Positions 9,986-23,587 of a stretch of 64,000 nucleotides of DNA are shown here, piece after piece. Each line of letters opens with the position of its first letter. The first letter of the stretch is position 1. Position numbers and translations under genes: made by a program. The stretch covers positions 124,001 through 188,000 of the forward strand of contig JANATF010000010.1 of assembly GCA_029449245.1 (NCBI GenBank), given 5' to 3'. The stretch is from Mortierella alpina. Lineage: Eukaryota; Mortierellomycota; Mortierellomycetes; Mortierellales; Mortierellaceae. The notes beneath the pieces were generated by a model. It made no database searches, had not been told where the DNA came from, and saw only the letters and a list, made by a program, of their open reading frames with translations.

Positions 9986-12900
9986 AACTTGGATGCTCGT
10001 CGGCGCAGGAAAGGCATGACTGTCTCACTGAGTCGACTGGCAAGCTGAGGCGGCGAGACCGAGAACCCAGACACCTTTCTCTTCTCAACAGGAACGTCCA
10101 CTGGATAAACACCATTAGAATTGGATTCCAAGGGAGGTGAGCCATTGGGACCTAGAGCGGCGCGACTTCCATCAACGGCAGCACCTGCTTCGCCGTTGTC
10201 AATGCCGGCATTGGACTCTAGACTGTCTGTCAAAGGCCTTAAAGCTGGCGTGGAAGAAGGCGTGGTCTGGCTGCTATATCTCATCAACGACAGCGAGAGT
10301 CGACGCGTCCTATCGGCGATCTGTAGTCCTGACGGCGCTGACGCAGGGGGTGGAGGTGAGGACGCCGGTTGGGACTGGTGCGGCGAATGCGGCTTCGTCG
10401 CTGAGGGATATGAATTCGGGGCAGTGGGCGAGCTCGAAGCAAAGGTAGGGATAGCGTTTCTCGCCTTGAGCGGTCCTGCTGAAGTGAGGGAACTCGTGAG
10501 GCTCCGTATCACTCCCAAGCGACTTTGACCTGCGGCATATCCCTGTGCATTGTAATCGCCCGGCACCGCTGTGGGGGTGTATTGCTGGGACGGTGCGATT
10601 GGAAGCTCGATGCTTGGCAATGGGGCTCGCCAAAAGTTCCAGTCATTGAACTCGGGCGCTTGCCGTTTTCCTGGAAAAATCTCATTCACGAGATCGTTCA
10701 ACGCGAGATATCTAATGTTAAATAGATCAACAAACCGACAAATAGGTCAGGTCCCAGTGTCCATGCTTTCCCGCCGATCGACTGCACGGACGCCAATAGT
10801 GGAACAACAAAGTGGAGTAAAAGTACTCACGATGATTTGTAGCTGCTGAGGAGTTCCAGCTTGACTTCACCCCCAGAATCAATTGTAAATATCCTAGAAG
10901 ACGGGACATTAACGCTCCTGTAGGACAGTGCGTCCGTGATCCTGTTCCCAAACCCGGCATAGAAAGGATTGCGATCTCCAAAGAGTCGCCGAATATCACG
11001 CAGGCATGCCATCTTGAATTCTTCTGGCTTTCTCATAATAACCTCTCTAAAAGAGTCAACACACATGGTTGGTAGTAAGCATCCAAGATCAAAATACTCA
11101 TCTCAGTGAGTTTTATCCGCCATATGAATATGAACACTGCTGACCTGTGGAAGGCGGTCATCAAGCGATCGGGACTCATGATCACTGGTCCATCCGGCAA
11201 CTGGTAATTGTTTTGCTCCACATTCTTGAGGTACTTTCGTGTGTAGTCGGCCTGCCCAATGGCCCTCGAGGTCAAGTACAGAATATGATACCCGTTGTTG
11301 GCAATGTCCGTGTAAAGTTTGGCGACACCAGAGTGGGTCCAGTCCTTCCCTGCCATAGTAAAGATGTGCCCGAGAGCGTCCGACTTTGTAATGGTGCCAT
11401 CAATGTCCGAAATGACGACTTGGTAGTCATGGTCCCATAGAAATAATTTGGCGGAGCAAACTGCTTTGCCTTGGTAACTTGACGTAACTGAGAAGGTCAA
11501 GGTGTTGGCACCTTTTTTCAAATTGAGCGATTTCTAATTTAGAATAGAGGGCAGCGCAACGTTAGTGTTCAATGGATCCCGTACACGCGCAATTCAGTCC
11601 AGTGTCTCGATCCATGCACTTACCAGCTGTTCAGACGTCAAGCGCAGCGATTTCGCATACCGTCTGCTGGTCTTGTGCGCAGAATGTATCGGTGGTGGGT
11701 CTCCAACATATTGACCCGAAATAGATCCAGCGATCCCTTCATTGATCGGAAGAGACGTGCTACGAGTCATCGGCTCGAGCTCCTGAACCGAAGGCTCGTA
11801 GCACTTCTCTTCTGGCTGACGAAAGGTGGTATCTTTCATCGATTCGACTCTCACACCCTGTAAGACTTGAGTCTTTAGAATGCCCGAGTAATTATCAGTA
11901 AACGCTTGATTTTCTGCACCTTGGGACCATCTGAGTAATTAGGAAATCACTTACCGCTTCTGTCTGAGCAGGCAGCAAAGCATCGTTGATGCTAGGAGAG
12001 CGTTGCCTTTGGCCTTGCTCCATCGTGCTCAACTGAGAAGAAGTTTGTGACCCCCTCAGCCATCTCGAAAGAGCTCCGAACCGGGTTGGGGGATCATCTT
12101 GTACAGAGAGTCGGTCTGATAAATGACGGGGGTCTTTGGCTGAAAGCTGATGTAGCGTTTCGTCCGAAAGAGGTTTCCGGAAGAGCATCAAAGAAGAAAG
12201 ATATGGTCCCGCAACCGTCCATGTAAAATACCTAACGAACAGATCAATTGACACATATACTTAATCCAGGCACCCGCTTTTTGAGCCACATGCATGGGTG
12301 CAGCAAAATTTTCTGTACCGATCGTTGATCAGGCAGACCAAATTCTTGTTGATGAGAATCTTGAGTGGGTCTTTTACAAACTCATCGAACGAAACCTGGT
12401 TGGCGACAAATAATGCTTCGCTGGCTTCCTATGAGCCCAAAGTAGAAAGAGTTAGCAGTTTTCTGCTTCATATTTCGTTCAAAGGCCATGATCACTATTT
12501 CTTCGCCAAAAGCTTACGTACCAAGTCCTTTCCAAATTCATCGCCTGGGCACAAGCTAATGGCGAGCCTGTATATAGTCCCGTCAATCTCCATGTCGTTC
12601 AGCACGGGCTTTCGCAGGGCTGGAATGTCGATTGAATGGTGGCTCGAGCGATGCTCCTTGTGATCTGCTTCTCCTGTGCCCAGACCGTCATTTTTGACCG
12701 GCAAACTGCCCCATCCCCAGGACCACTCTGATTCTTGGGTAGCTGCTGTCGTTCGCGGCGTTTGATACTATTTTCATGATAGGGCTGATCTTTGTAAGCA
12801 TGATATTGGCCATTGTAATCTAGAGCCACGAAAAAAAAACATCGATGAATGACACACGAACCTCGAGCTCCGTGTCGCTCAGCGCATTAACTGCTGGATT

Positions 12901-14710
12901 GGATCTAGGCGGGGGCTTTTTCACCTGTAGTTGCTGTGAAGGTTTGTGCGAGTGACGACGGGGATGAGCTCTATCAGTGTGTTCTTGGTGATGGTGGTGG
13001 TGGCGGTGGCGGCTCTTAGAGCTCTGCTGGCTGGCTACTCGTGGTGGAGGCGATGATGCCACAGAACTACTAGCTGGGCTGGACCCATCCTTGAACTCTC
13101 CTCTTATTGAGAACATTGGGCTCAAGTTCTTGGAAGGGAAGCGCTGCAATATCGCTGGCGTGCTTGGTGACAAAGTATCATTCTCGCCTATAGCGTGATA
13201 TTAGGGGTTGTCTCAAGTAAGCCTTCTGGTTATATTTGCTCATCATTGCTCGCCATGTTGTTTGATAGTCCACGGTTGGCCCCCTACATACCTAAGTATT
13301 TAAGATTTGGCATCGATGACGAACGGCGATTCGGAAGACTGCCCAATCCGGTGTAGCTTTTGGGGTGCAGAACAGGTCGCGCAGCAGGTCGTGATGGCAA
13401 GCGAGGGTCGAGACTGCTTGGGGCATGTACAATAGTAGAAGAGGTTTCCGCGACCAAGTGGTTTTGGGAGTTGATATCATGCACTGAGCCTCTTTTTTTC
13501 CGCCGAGCAAATCTCTTGCGCCAATGACGAACATTCAAAGCGCTGGTCGTGCCTGCTTCATGTTCATCATACGCATCAGAGTCAAGATCCGTTTCTCCCG
13601 CAGAGTCCTCGGTCTTGTAGCCCGTCATATCCATGATCACGTCGTCCTGAGGATGTGCCAGAAAGCCGCTGTTGCCCCCCATGTTAGCGGAGCTGGGCTT
13701 TGGCATGAGCAAGTGTGCGGCATTCTCTGGACTGTCCTCGAAAGGACCCGCCGAGTCAATAGGCTGAAAGTTCTCCATAATTTCGCGAGCTTTTAGCACC
13801 GGAGAAGGTGGAAGGGACATGGTAAGCGACCACCGTTGAACTCGCCGCTCCATGAACGCGTGCACAGATGTCGCCGCCTCATTGGTACTGCCTGGATGTC
13901 TCCCTTGTCCCTTGGCGCCTCCATATTTGACCGCGAATGCGTAGTCTGGCTTTTTACTCAGCTCAGGCGACATGTCTGCTCTCTCGTCTTCCTCAAACTC
14001 TGATCCATGTCCACTGTGGGCGCTGACATAGCCTGCATCTAATACTGTCGGCGGTACGCAGAGTAATATGTAAGGAGATGCAGTTTATTCGGGACAGGAT
14101 ACAACAAGCGTTCGGCATCATCCGGCAGTATGTCATAGCATTGTGAATTACCTGTATCGTCAGGTGGATGCTTGATGGTGCTGGTCCCCTGAGCTAGATC
14201 CAGATAGTCAATGTCCTCCCCAACCTTGTCTGTAGTGGGTCCTGCCAGTGGAGACGTGGCAAACTCTTCGGGCACGTCCTGCTCAGTCTCAAAGACAAAG
14301 AAGGCCTCACCTGCATCGCCGACCTTCATAGGGAAATCAACAACGCGGCCATTGATGGTCACCTCCACCTAGAAAGAGGTCCCGGTCGGAGAGATATTTT
14401 GAACATGCATCAGCATCTGATGCGGAAAGGCTTAAGGAGAGGGGGAGTCTCCAGTAAGGTTCGCCGATGTGCTTGAGGCTGGGGTACAAACGAACATATT
14501 AGTCTCGTTCGGTAGGTACGATATTCTTACCACTTTCTCTTGCGGTCGGAGAATGCTTAGCTTTCCAAAGCGGACATGGAATGGCGAGCATGCCAATTCG
14601 CCGTCGGCCTGCTCGACCACGACTACGTCGATGGCACCCGAAAGAGTGGCCGGGTTGAGCTCATTGTAGAACTTTGAGACTGTGGAGAAGAAGCTTCCCA
14701 CGGACTGCAT
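9649..14710 (-). CDS. PAH1: Lipin / Pah1 phosphatidate phosphatase
   Basis: This is a Mg-dependent phosphatidate phosphatase making diacylglycerol at the ER/nuclear envelope, and so governs the balance of storage lipid and phospholipid. The exons, read leftwards, are 14531-14710, 14152-14368, 13292-14038, 12862-13187, 12522-12725, 12319-12428, 11955-12231, 11624-11857, 11145-11533, 10831-11046 and 9649-10711, giving 1,320 residues. The N-LIP domain (1 to about 110) includes the conserved Gly in [11 protein letters not shown] central lipin block has ALSDTELE and WSWGWGSLP. The catalytic LNS2 domain carries DIDGT (about 808-812) with [17 protein letters not shown] and NEIFPGKR. The 350-residue C-terminal extension is Ser/Pro-rich, then EQ-repetitive, then strongly acidic. 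In yeast an acidic tail recruits the Nem1-Spo7 phosphatase. The exon at 12522-12725 has a weak acceptor (see findings). Confidence 0.92.
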
Positions 14711-15068
14711 TCTCGCTATGCTGGGTTGCTCGCACGGACAATGGCAAAGCAAAAAAAGGAGGGCTTGGTGATGAGGGTGGTGAGCAGAGGGTCAATGCCA
14801 AGGAGGTCGAATCAGGCAACTAGAAGAAAGAGCAGCAGGCTGTCAGGCTGTCAGAAAAGAGAGGACGACGCAGAGGACAAAAAAAAGAGGGACGAAGGGA
14901 ACCACACGGATGGGCACGTTCCTCTTTGTGCGCGTGCAAACAACAGCGTGTGGCGGACCGCACGTCGGCGAATCAGACGCGTGGGTCAGCCCCGTTTCCA
15001 TTTGACTTGATTTTTTTATTAGAGTCGACTTTATGCTCCTCCGATCAACCTCATCTGTCCTGCACCCT
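14711..15068. other. Intergenic region between lipin and Phe-tRNA ligase alpha
   Basis: This roughly 358-base stretch contains the lipin promoter/leader and the 3' flank of the Phe-tRNA ligase gene, both on the minus strand. A minus-strand AATAAA is present at 15015-15020. I see nothing else. Confidence 0.5.
15015..15020 (-). terminator. AATAAA poly(A) signal of the Phe-tRNA ligase alpha gene
   Basis: On the minus strand this is AATAAA, about 50 bases beyond the TAA of the Phe-tRNA ligase alpha gene. Confidence 0.55.
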
Positions 15069-17449
<2,381 letters not shown>

Positions 17450-18478
17450 GGTGATCTGTTGGAGGTCTGAAGAAGAAGCGCACAGGTGTTTATTATATTT
17501 TGTGACTTTTTGACAACACTGGCATTCTGCAGCCAATCAAACCGGTGACTCAGAGTGGACAAAAGTGATGTCCTTGCTGCATGGCCAAGTGTCACTTCTC
17601 TGAACCAGTGCAACGACCTGGGACATCAAGCTATACTCAAACTATCCCCTGCGCCTGCTTGTCATCATTGGCATGCCTAAGCTTCCGTCCGTTCCTATTG
17701 TGCCCAATGTACCTGTCCCATGCGGCGACCATCCAATACGGTCCTTCATGCACTGACGTGGTCTTGGGGACTCATCTTGATATTTTGACAAATGTTGACA
17801 TCTTACTTGAAACGACCTGCAGACAGAACATGCCTTCTAGACAATTGATTTGCGGGCGACGATGCTACATATAGTCTTCGCGTTCATGGTATTGAGTGTA
17901 ATACTCGTGTTTACGAATTGTGCTAGAACAACAATTCCCGTTAGGTGCGTAAGTGGGCGGGGAGGGCACAGCTTTGTGCGGGGAGAAGACCTTATTCCAT
18001 GAAAGGAAGAGCAGGTGGGGATCCTGCCCAGACAGCTTTCCTCGTCTCTGAGGCAGTCATCCGCGAATACCCGAGGTTGGCCGTGAGAAATTAGAACGCA
18101 AGACGAGCAAAGATGGTCGTCTAAGCGGCCGAGCAGCAAAGACAGAGAACGTTTAATGCTTTACAAGAGTCTTAGAACAGCCATGGCGGCAGTGCATAGC
18201 CGGCAGCTATGCTCGCGTGCACCGCCAGCGCTGCAGCTGGGCCGGACTGCAGCCGATCAGTCCAGAGACCGAGGCGTCGAAGTGCGCTTGTCCGGGCAGT
18301 GGCCAATCAGGATGAGCCCGTCGCAGACTGCACACATGTGAAAAAAAGTGGTCGGCTGCAGACAAAAAAAGTTCCTGGATACATTTCGATCCGACCTCTC
18401 TTTTCTCCGCACACGTCTCCTCCCTTCTTCCTTCTCTCTCCACTCCCTCTCCTCTCTCCTCCCCCACGCCCACGCATC
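17450..18478. promoter_or_regulatory. Divergent promoter region between Phe-tRNA ligase alpha and carnitine carrier
   Basis: This roughly 1 kb divergent region has no convincing gene. The carrier side ends in a pyrimidine-rich leader (about 18400-18475, CT- and CCC-rich), a common feature before start codons in this window. Confidence 0.5.
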
Positions 18479-20303
18479 ATGTCTGCTGAATTCGCTGACT
18501 CTAAGCCTGCCCAGAAGGTCGCCCCCCAGACCTCGGCCGTCAAGTCCTTCCTCTCTGGAGGCTTCGGTGGCGTCTGCTCTGTCCTTGTTGGACACCCCTT
18601 CGACCTCGCCAAGGTAAAATAATAACCCACACGCACCAGCGAGAAAGGCCACAACCATGGCGCGCGTGCAACACACGGTTGCAGCATACACCAGCCCGCT
18701 CAGAAAAGGAAGAGGGAAAGAAATGAAAGGACAAGCACTCTCACATGTCGGGGAAACAGGAATAATCTCATCAGCTTGGCTCGGTCACTTTGAACTCGAA
18801 ATCACTGGAACAGAGGTCATCTCACCTTCAGATGAACATCCGGCAAATTGAAACAGCATTGGAGGGATCGCGACAGAGTAGCAAAACGTCGGGCAAAAGG
18901 AAAACAGGAAGAGAATGGGATAGAAAGAGCTTCTCTTCTGGCGTTCTCAATGAGACCACAACACACGGTTGCATCTCGCTCGATCTGCTCTTCTGCATTC
19001 CAAGCTCATACTTTTCTTTATGCACACAGGTCCGTATCCAGACCAGCCCCAACGGCACCTACACCGGCGCCATTGATGTCTTCAAGAAGACCGTAAAGTC
19101 GGATGGTTTCCGTGGTCTGTACCGCGGAATGGCCACTCCCCTGGTCGGAGTCACCCCCATTTTTGCCGTCTCGTTCTGGGCCTATGACATGGGCAAGAAG
19201 GTTGTTTACGCTGCCACCCCTGGCCGTGCCTCCCAGGAGCTGACCATCCCCGAGCTTGCCTTTGCTGGTTTCTTCTCTGCCATCCCCACCACCCTGTTGA
19301 TGTGCCCCACTGAGCGCATCAAGGTTGTTCTTCAGGTAAGGATCTTTATTTTTCTTAGTACTTTAAGAGCACAATGTTGCTCTCTCACGTGTAACCCACC
19401 CAAAGCAATGCAAAAGAAGGAAAAGGCCTGTTAGTTCGTCTCCAGAGCGTCCTTTCCTTATCGTGGCAGTGTGCCAAATGATCGCAGAAGCACTTGTTGG
19501 ATCGCGATCACAACAATCTCATCTTGTGAAGAGGGCTCTCTGGGTATTGCCCACATTAGCTTGTCGTCTCATTGACCTCTTATTACCTGAATGCCTACTA
19601 GACCCAGGGCTCGGGCGCCAACAAGCTCTACAACGGACCCATTGATGTCATCCGCGCCTTGTACAAGGAGGGTGGCGTTGCCTCCATCTTCCGCGGCACT
19701 GGTGCCACCTTGTTGCGCGACGGTCCCGGATCTGCTGCTTACTTTGTTGCCTACGAGTTGATTAAGAGGAGTCTCATCCCCGAGGGTGGCAAGGCCTCTG
19801 ACTTGAACCCCCTGTCCGTCCTCTTCGCTGGTGGTAAGTTATACTTCATAACCACTCCGCTGTCGTTTTCATTGCTGGTCTTGTTGCACGCACATAAGCG
19901 ACTTGAGAATTAACACTGCGTCGGATTCGCTCAATGTAATAGGTATGGCTGGTGTCGCCATGTGGACCATTGCTATTCCTCCAGATGTCCTCAAGTCTCG
20001 CCTCCAGTCCGCCCCAGCCGGCACTTACAAGGGAACTGCTGATGTTCTTCGCGTCCTTTTGAAGACAGAGGGTCCTCAGGCTCTCTTCAAGGGTCTTGGC
20101 CCAGCCATGATGCGTGCCTTCCCTGCCAACGCTGCGTGAGTTCCCCTATTTCATGCGCATTGCCCTCGTCGATTGTCGACCGTGCCCGCCCTGCAATTAC
20201 CCTTGTGCTAACTCGTCCCATTCCTTTTCAACTTTGTCACAATTCTAATAGCACCTTCCTTGGAGTTGAGTACAGTTTGCGCGCCATGAACATGGTCTGG
20301 TAA
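18479..20303 (+). CDS. CRC1: Mitochondrial carnitine/acylcarnitine carrier
   Basis: This inner-membrane exchanger brings acylcarnitine into the mitochondrial matrix in return for carnitine, supporting fatty-acid or acetyl-unit oxidation. The exons are 18479-18613, 19030-19335, 19602-19833, 19943-20135 and 20252-20303, giving 305 residues. Three mitochondrial-carrier repeats are seen with signature motifs [20 protein letters not shown] and [10 protein letters not shown], each ending an odd-numbered helix. [30 protein letters not shown] and [14 protein letters not shown] fit the carnitine/acylcarnitine subfamily rather than the ornithine carriers, its nearest relatives. The first introns are long for this window (416 and 266 bases). 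A poly(A) signal follows at 20484. Confidence 0.9.
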
Positions 20304-21840
20304 AGCCGAACCAGTTTGATAGGTTGATCCATTCTCCTCGGTGCAGCGTGATGGATCGTCGTTGTCCCCCGCACCCCACATTCCCAGGCTCCACCTTTTA
20401 CCATTCGAAACGGATGCATCGGTACCCAGCCATAGTCCTTTTTGAAACCTCGTCGTCATAGACCTTTTTCCTGCCCCCTGTATAATAAACGCTTCTGGAA
20501 AGAGAAAAGGAACGCACTGTGCACTGGCATTGCTGTGCTGGGCAGTCGGCACGAGCCTGGGATGCAGACGGGTCTGCACACCATCCAACAGACGAGCAGC
20601 TTATGTGATGTACCTTCCCACAAACACACGCATGTAAATGTGTATAACACGATCGCCGTCTCGGTGTCCCTGTCTCGGCCGCGGGCGATGGTCTTGCAGA
20701 TGCGGGTGTCAAATGCAAGGGTGTGTCAGAGATATTGGCGAGGACGAGACCGGTGAGCCAAGGCTCTCGCCTGCATCCTGTCCAGTGCGCTATCCGCCAG
20801 CGACTGTGATTGTTGTGCAAACTATATCTGCACTCTCGCACTCGCTGCCTGCTCTCACTCTCTCTCTTTTTTCTTCACTTTCTCACTTCACTTCCTCCTC
20901 ACCAGCACCATCTCCCGCAATCTCTCCCTCACCCCCTGCCCTCTCGTGCCCATCGCCAAACCTTCCCTTTGCCGCAATCCACTTTCCCTTTCCTAATCTC
21001 CTCCTTTGCACTCTTCTCGCCAAGGTACGTTCACAGCCCTGCCTTCGCCTTCGCCCTCATCGCTCCTTCCAGTTTCTTAAAAGGGACACCTGCAGCCGCG
21101 CCCTTCGACACCACAACACTTTAGCACCCGCGCAGCGCCCAATGTTGCGCTAGGGACAAAGACTCGCTTCTGCCAATCTCAATCCCACGTCCCCGTCCTA
21201 GCGCTTGCATAAAGTCGATCCCCATTCGCATCCTCTGATGGAGTCTATCCTTCAGCTGGTTCTTTTTTTTTTTTTTTTTTTTTTGCTCTTTCTATTCTTC
21301 TGTATATCGTTTCTTTCTAAACCTTGCCCCCTCTCCTTTTTCCTTCCTTCCCTTCACGCGCCGTCTCCTTTAAAAAAGAAAAAACAAAAAGAAGGACCGT
21401 TACTACTACTCTCTTTCGAATCTTGATCCTCTCCTCGCATTTGTCCATGTACTGTCCATGAACTATCCATGAACTGTCCATGTTGTCCCCTTACAATTGT
21501 TCTTTCTGTTTACATGATAAAGTCATTTCGGCGACATATCTTTCTTGCCAGTGTGTCTATATGATTAACGTATCGTCTCTGTCATGCTCTGGATGGATAG
21601 CCCAAGTCCTCAGCACGACCAATAGCGAACCATCGTCCCACCCGCAGAACAAACTTTTCGCACGCCCCAGTACACAACACCATATAAAGCAGCCCACCAT
21701 CCTTTCTCTCTCCCGCACTCTGTCGATCATCCGGCCTTGATAAGAAAAGATCATTACGTCTCGCTTTCCCCCTTTATACCCCGCTCTCCTCTCTCCCTTG
21801 CCTACTCCTCCCACTCTCTTTTTCCCCTTCCTTACGCGTC
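20304..21840. other. Intergenic region between carnitine carrier and Ggamma
   Basis: This roughly 1.5 kb stretch contains the carrier 3' flank and the Ggamma promoter. It holds long CT-rich tracts (about 20855-21010) and a run of about 22 T residues at 21263-21284. Open frames through the pyrimidine tracts are low-complexity, and I see no supported gene. Confidence 0.5.
20484..20489 (+). terminator. AATAAA poly(A) signal of the carnitine carrier gene
   Basis: A perfect AATAAA lies about 180 bases after the TAA at 20301-20303. Confidence 0.5.
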
Positions 21841-23049
21841 ATGTCTACAGAAATGCGACTTCAGCGACAGCTGGAACACAACAAGCGCCTTCGAGAACAG
21901 TACGAACTGGAGCGTATCTCCGTATCACAAGCCAGCTCTCTGTAAGTTTTTTTTTCATATTCACACGCGCGCGTGCCCACTGTTGCACTTCACGAAACAA
22001 CAAAACCAAAAGTGAAAATTACTTTTTTTTTGAATGGCGTGGTATGTGGTTCGTGGTACTCAATTGAGGAATTATCTAACATACAAAGGGGGAGGAGACG
22101 GCGGGATATACTCTTGCCACTGCGCTGGGGACGCATCCAATGCTCAAGAGAACGACGATGACAAAGCTCCGTGTCATAATTCTTCCACCTGAGAACTCTT
22201 TTTTCACCGTTGATATCAGGGGGATCCAGGGGGTACATTCGTAATTGCATTTAGAAAGACATTTCAGAATTTAAGCCCTGAAGCGTCCCCATCAACTAAA
22301 CAGATACACAGAAAGAAAGAAAAAAGAGAGGATGGCGATAGACGGTGAAGCGGGGGAGAGGACAAAAGGCGAGACATTACGTGCTGGCCTAGTGTAGGAT
22401 GGTGCCCATGATGGGCAGGGGAGGGGGCTAGGGAATGTAAGCGGAGAAGGCAGTTGTGTCGTACGAAAAATCGATGGACCCACACGGATAAGGAGCGTTG
22501 GAGTGTCGGAGATGGTTTTTTGCGCCCAACACACAGCACCCTTTCCCTCTTTCGGATGTGTGAAGTCTGGCTCTTCAATAGAGAAATCATAGTTAATGCG
22601 GAGGCCGGGACCAGTGTCTAGTAAACCATCTATGAGAACTCCCCGACTTTTCCTCCCCTGAAAACACAAAAGAGTCCGTTTTGAGCCCTTTCTCTCAAGA
22701 CACGAGATGGACGACCAATTCCCTTGAAGGGTTTCAGGACGGAAACAGAAAAGGCACCCTGGACGATCGTGCCTTTGCGATTTTTTTTATCTATCCATGC
22801 GCGCGCCTTTACCTTGCCTTGCCTTGCCTTGCCTTGCGCCTACTCCTTCGTCCGTGTTCTCTCTCACACACTGCTCCACACCATGCATCTTTCGAATCTA
22901 ACTGTGGTCCCTCAATTTCTCGCGTTAGATTGATCAAGTACTGCATGGCCAACAGAGACGTGTTTGTAACGCAAGTCTGGGGCGATCTGGAGAAACAGGA
23001 GGATCCCTTCATGGCACAGCCCAAAGGGTGCGGTTGCAATATCATGTAG
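21841..23049 (+). CDS. Heterotrimeric G-protein gamma subunit
   Basis: This small subunit pairs with Gbeta and tethers it to the membrane by a lipid group. The exons are 21841-21941 and 22929-23049, giving 73 residues. The N-terminal half is a charged coiled coil (MSTEMRLQRQLEHNKRLREQ, then YELERISVSQASSL), which in the family winds around Gbeta. The second half has LIKYCMANRD, VWG and DPF, typical of fungal Ggamma. It ends GCGCNIM, a CaaX box whose final Met predicts farnesylation, with a further Cys for palmitoylation. The 987-base intron is exceptional here but joins a continuous Ggamma sequence, so no exon appears to be missing. Confidence 0.85.
21942..22928 (+). other. 987-base intron of the Ggamma gene
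   Basis: The donor gtaagt and acceptor gcgttag enclose nearly 1 kb, against 50-270 bases for most introns in this window. It holds five tandem CCTTG units (22812-22836) and, on the minus strand at 22292-22669, an open frame of 125 codons that I cannot assign. Confidence 0.7.
22812..22836. repeat. Tandem CCTTG x5
   Basis: Five perfect copies of the pentamer CCTTG lie in the Ggamma intron, about 90 bases before its acceptor. Confidence 0.9.
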
Positions 23050-23504
23050 ACGCCATCCATCTCCCCTCCTTGCCTTTCCTCTTTTGACCTCTTTTGTTTC
23101 CCTTCCCCGCTAGCACAGCAACCTGAATGAAAAAAACCATCAGAAAAAAAAACTTGATCAGCCGCACGCTCCCATTCTAGGAGTTGGTCAATGCCCTCTC
23201 TCATTTTTACAGTTTCATTTTCATTCAACCTTCCTTCTCTTCTCCCTTCTCTCGTTTTTTCTTATCCAGCTGTATATATATATATTTATCGTCATAATTA
23301 AACAATCTCATTGTTGCTCTACTGCTTGGTCTATCTATGTACTCGATGGCGCTTTTCAGAGTTGGACCTTTGTTTGTTAAAGTACAGGGAGGGTGGGGGA
23401 AGCGGTGGATTTTTTTTACAATAGACATTTTGATTTGGATATAAACAATCGCGAGCGTTTCTTGTTCAAAGCTCGTGTTTCGTCCTTCGCTCTCCCTCTC
23501 TCTC

Positions 23505-23538
<34 letters not shown>

Positions 23539-23587
23539 GCTCGCTTTTTCACTCTCTCCTTTCCTCGCAAGGCCATTTCCCTTCCCT
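23050..23587. other. Convergent intergenic region between Ggamma and RasGEF
   Basis: These are the 3' flanks of two convergent genes. A (CT)n tract with two interruptions runs about 23491-23540. There is no gene. Confidence 0.55.
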
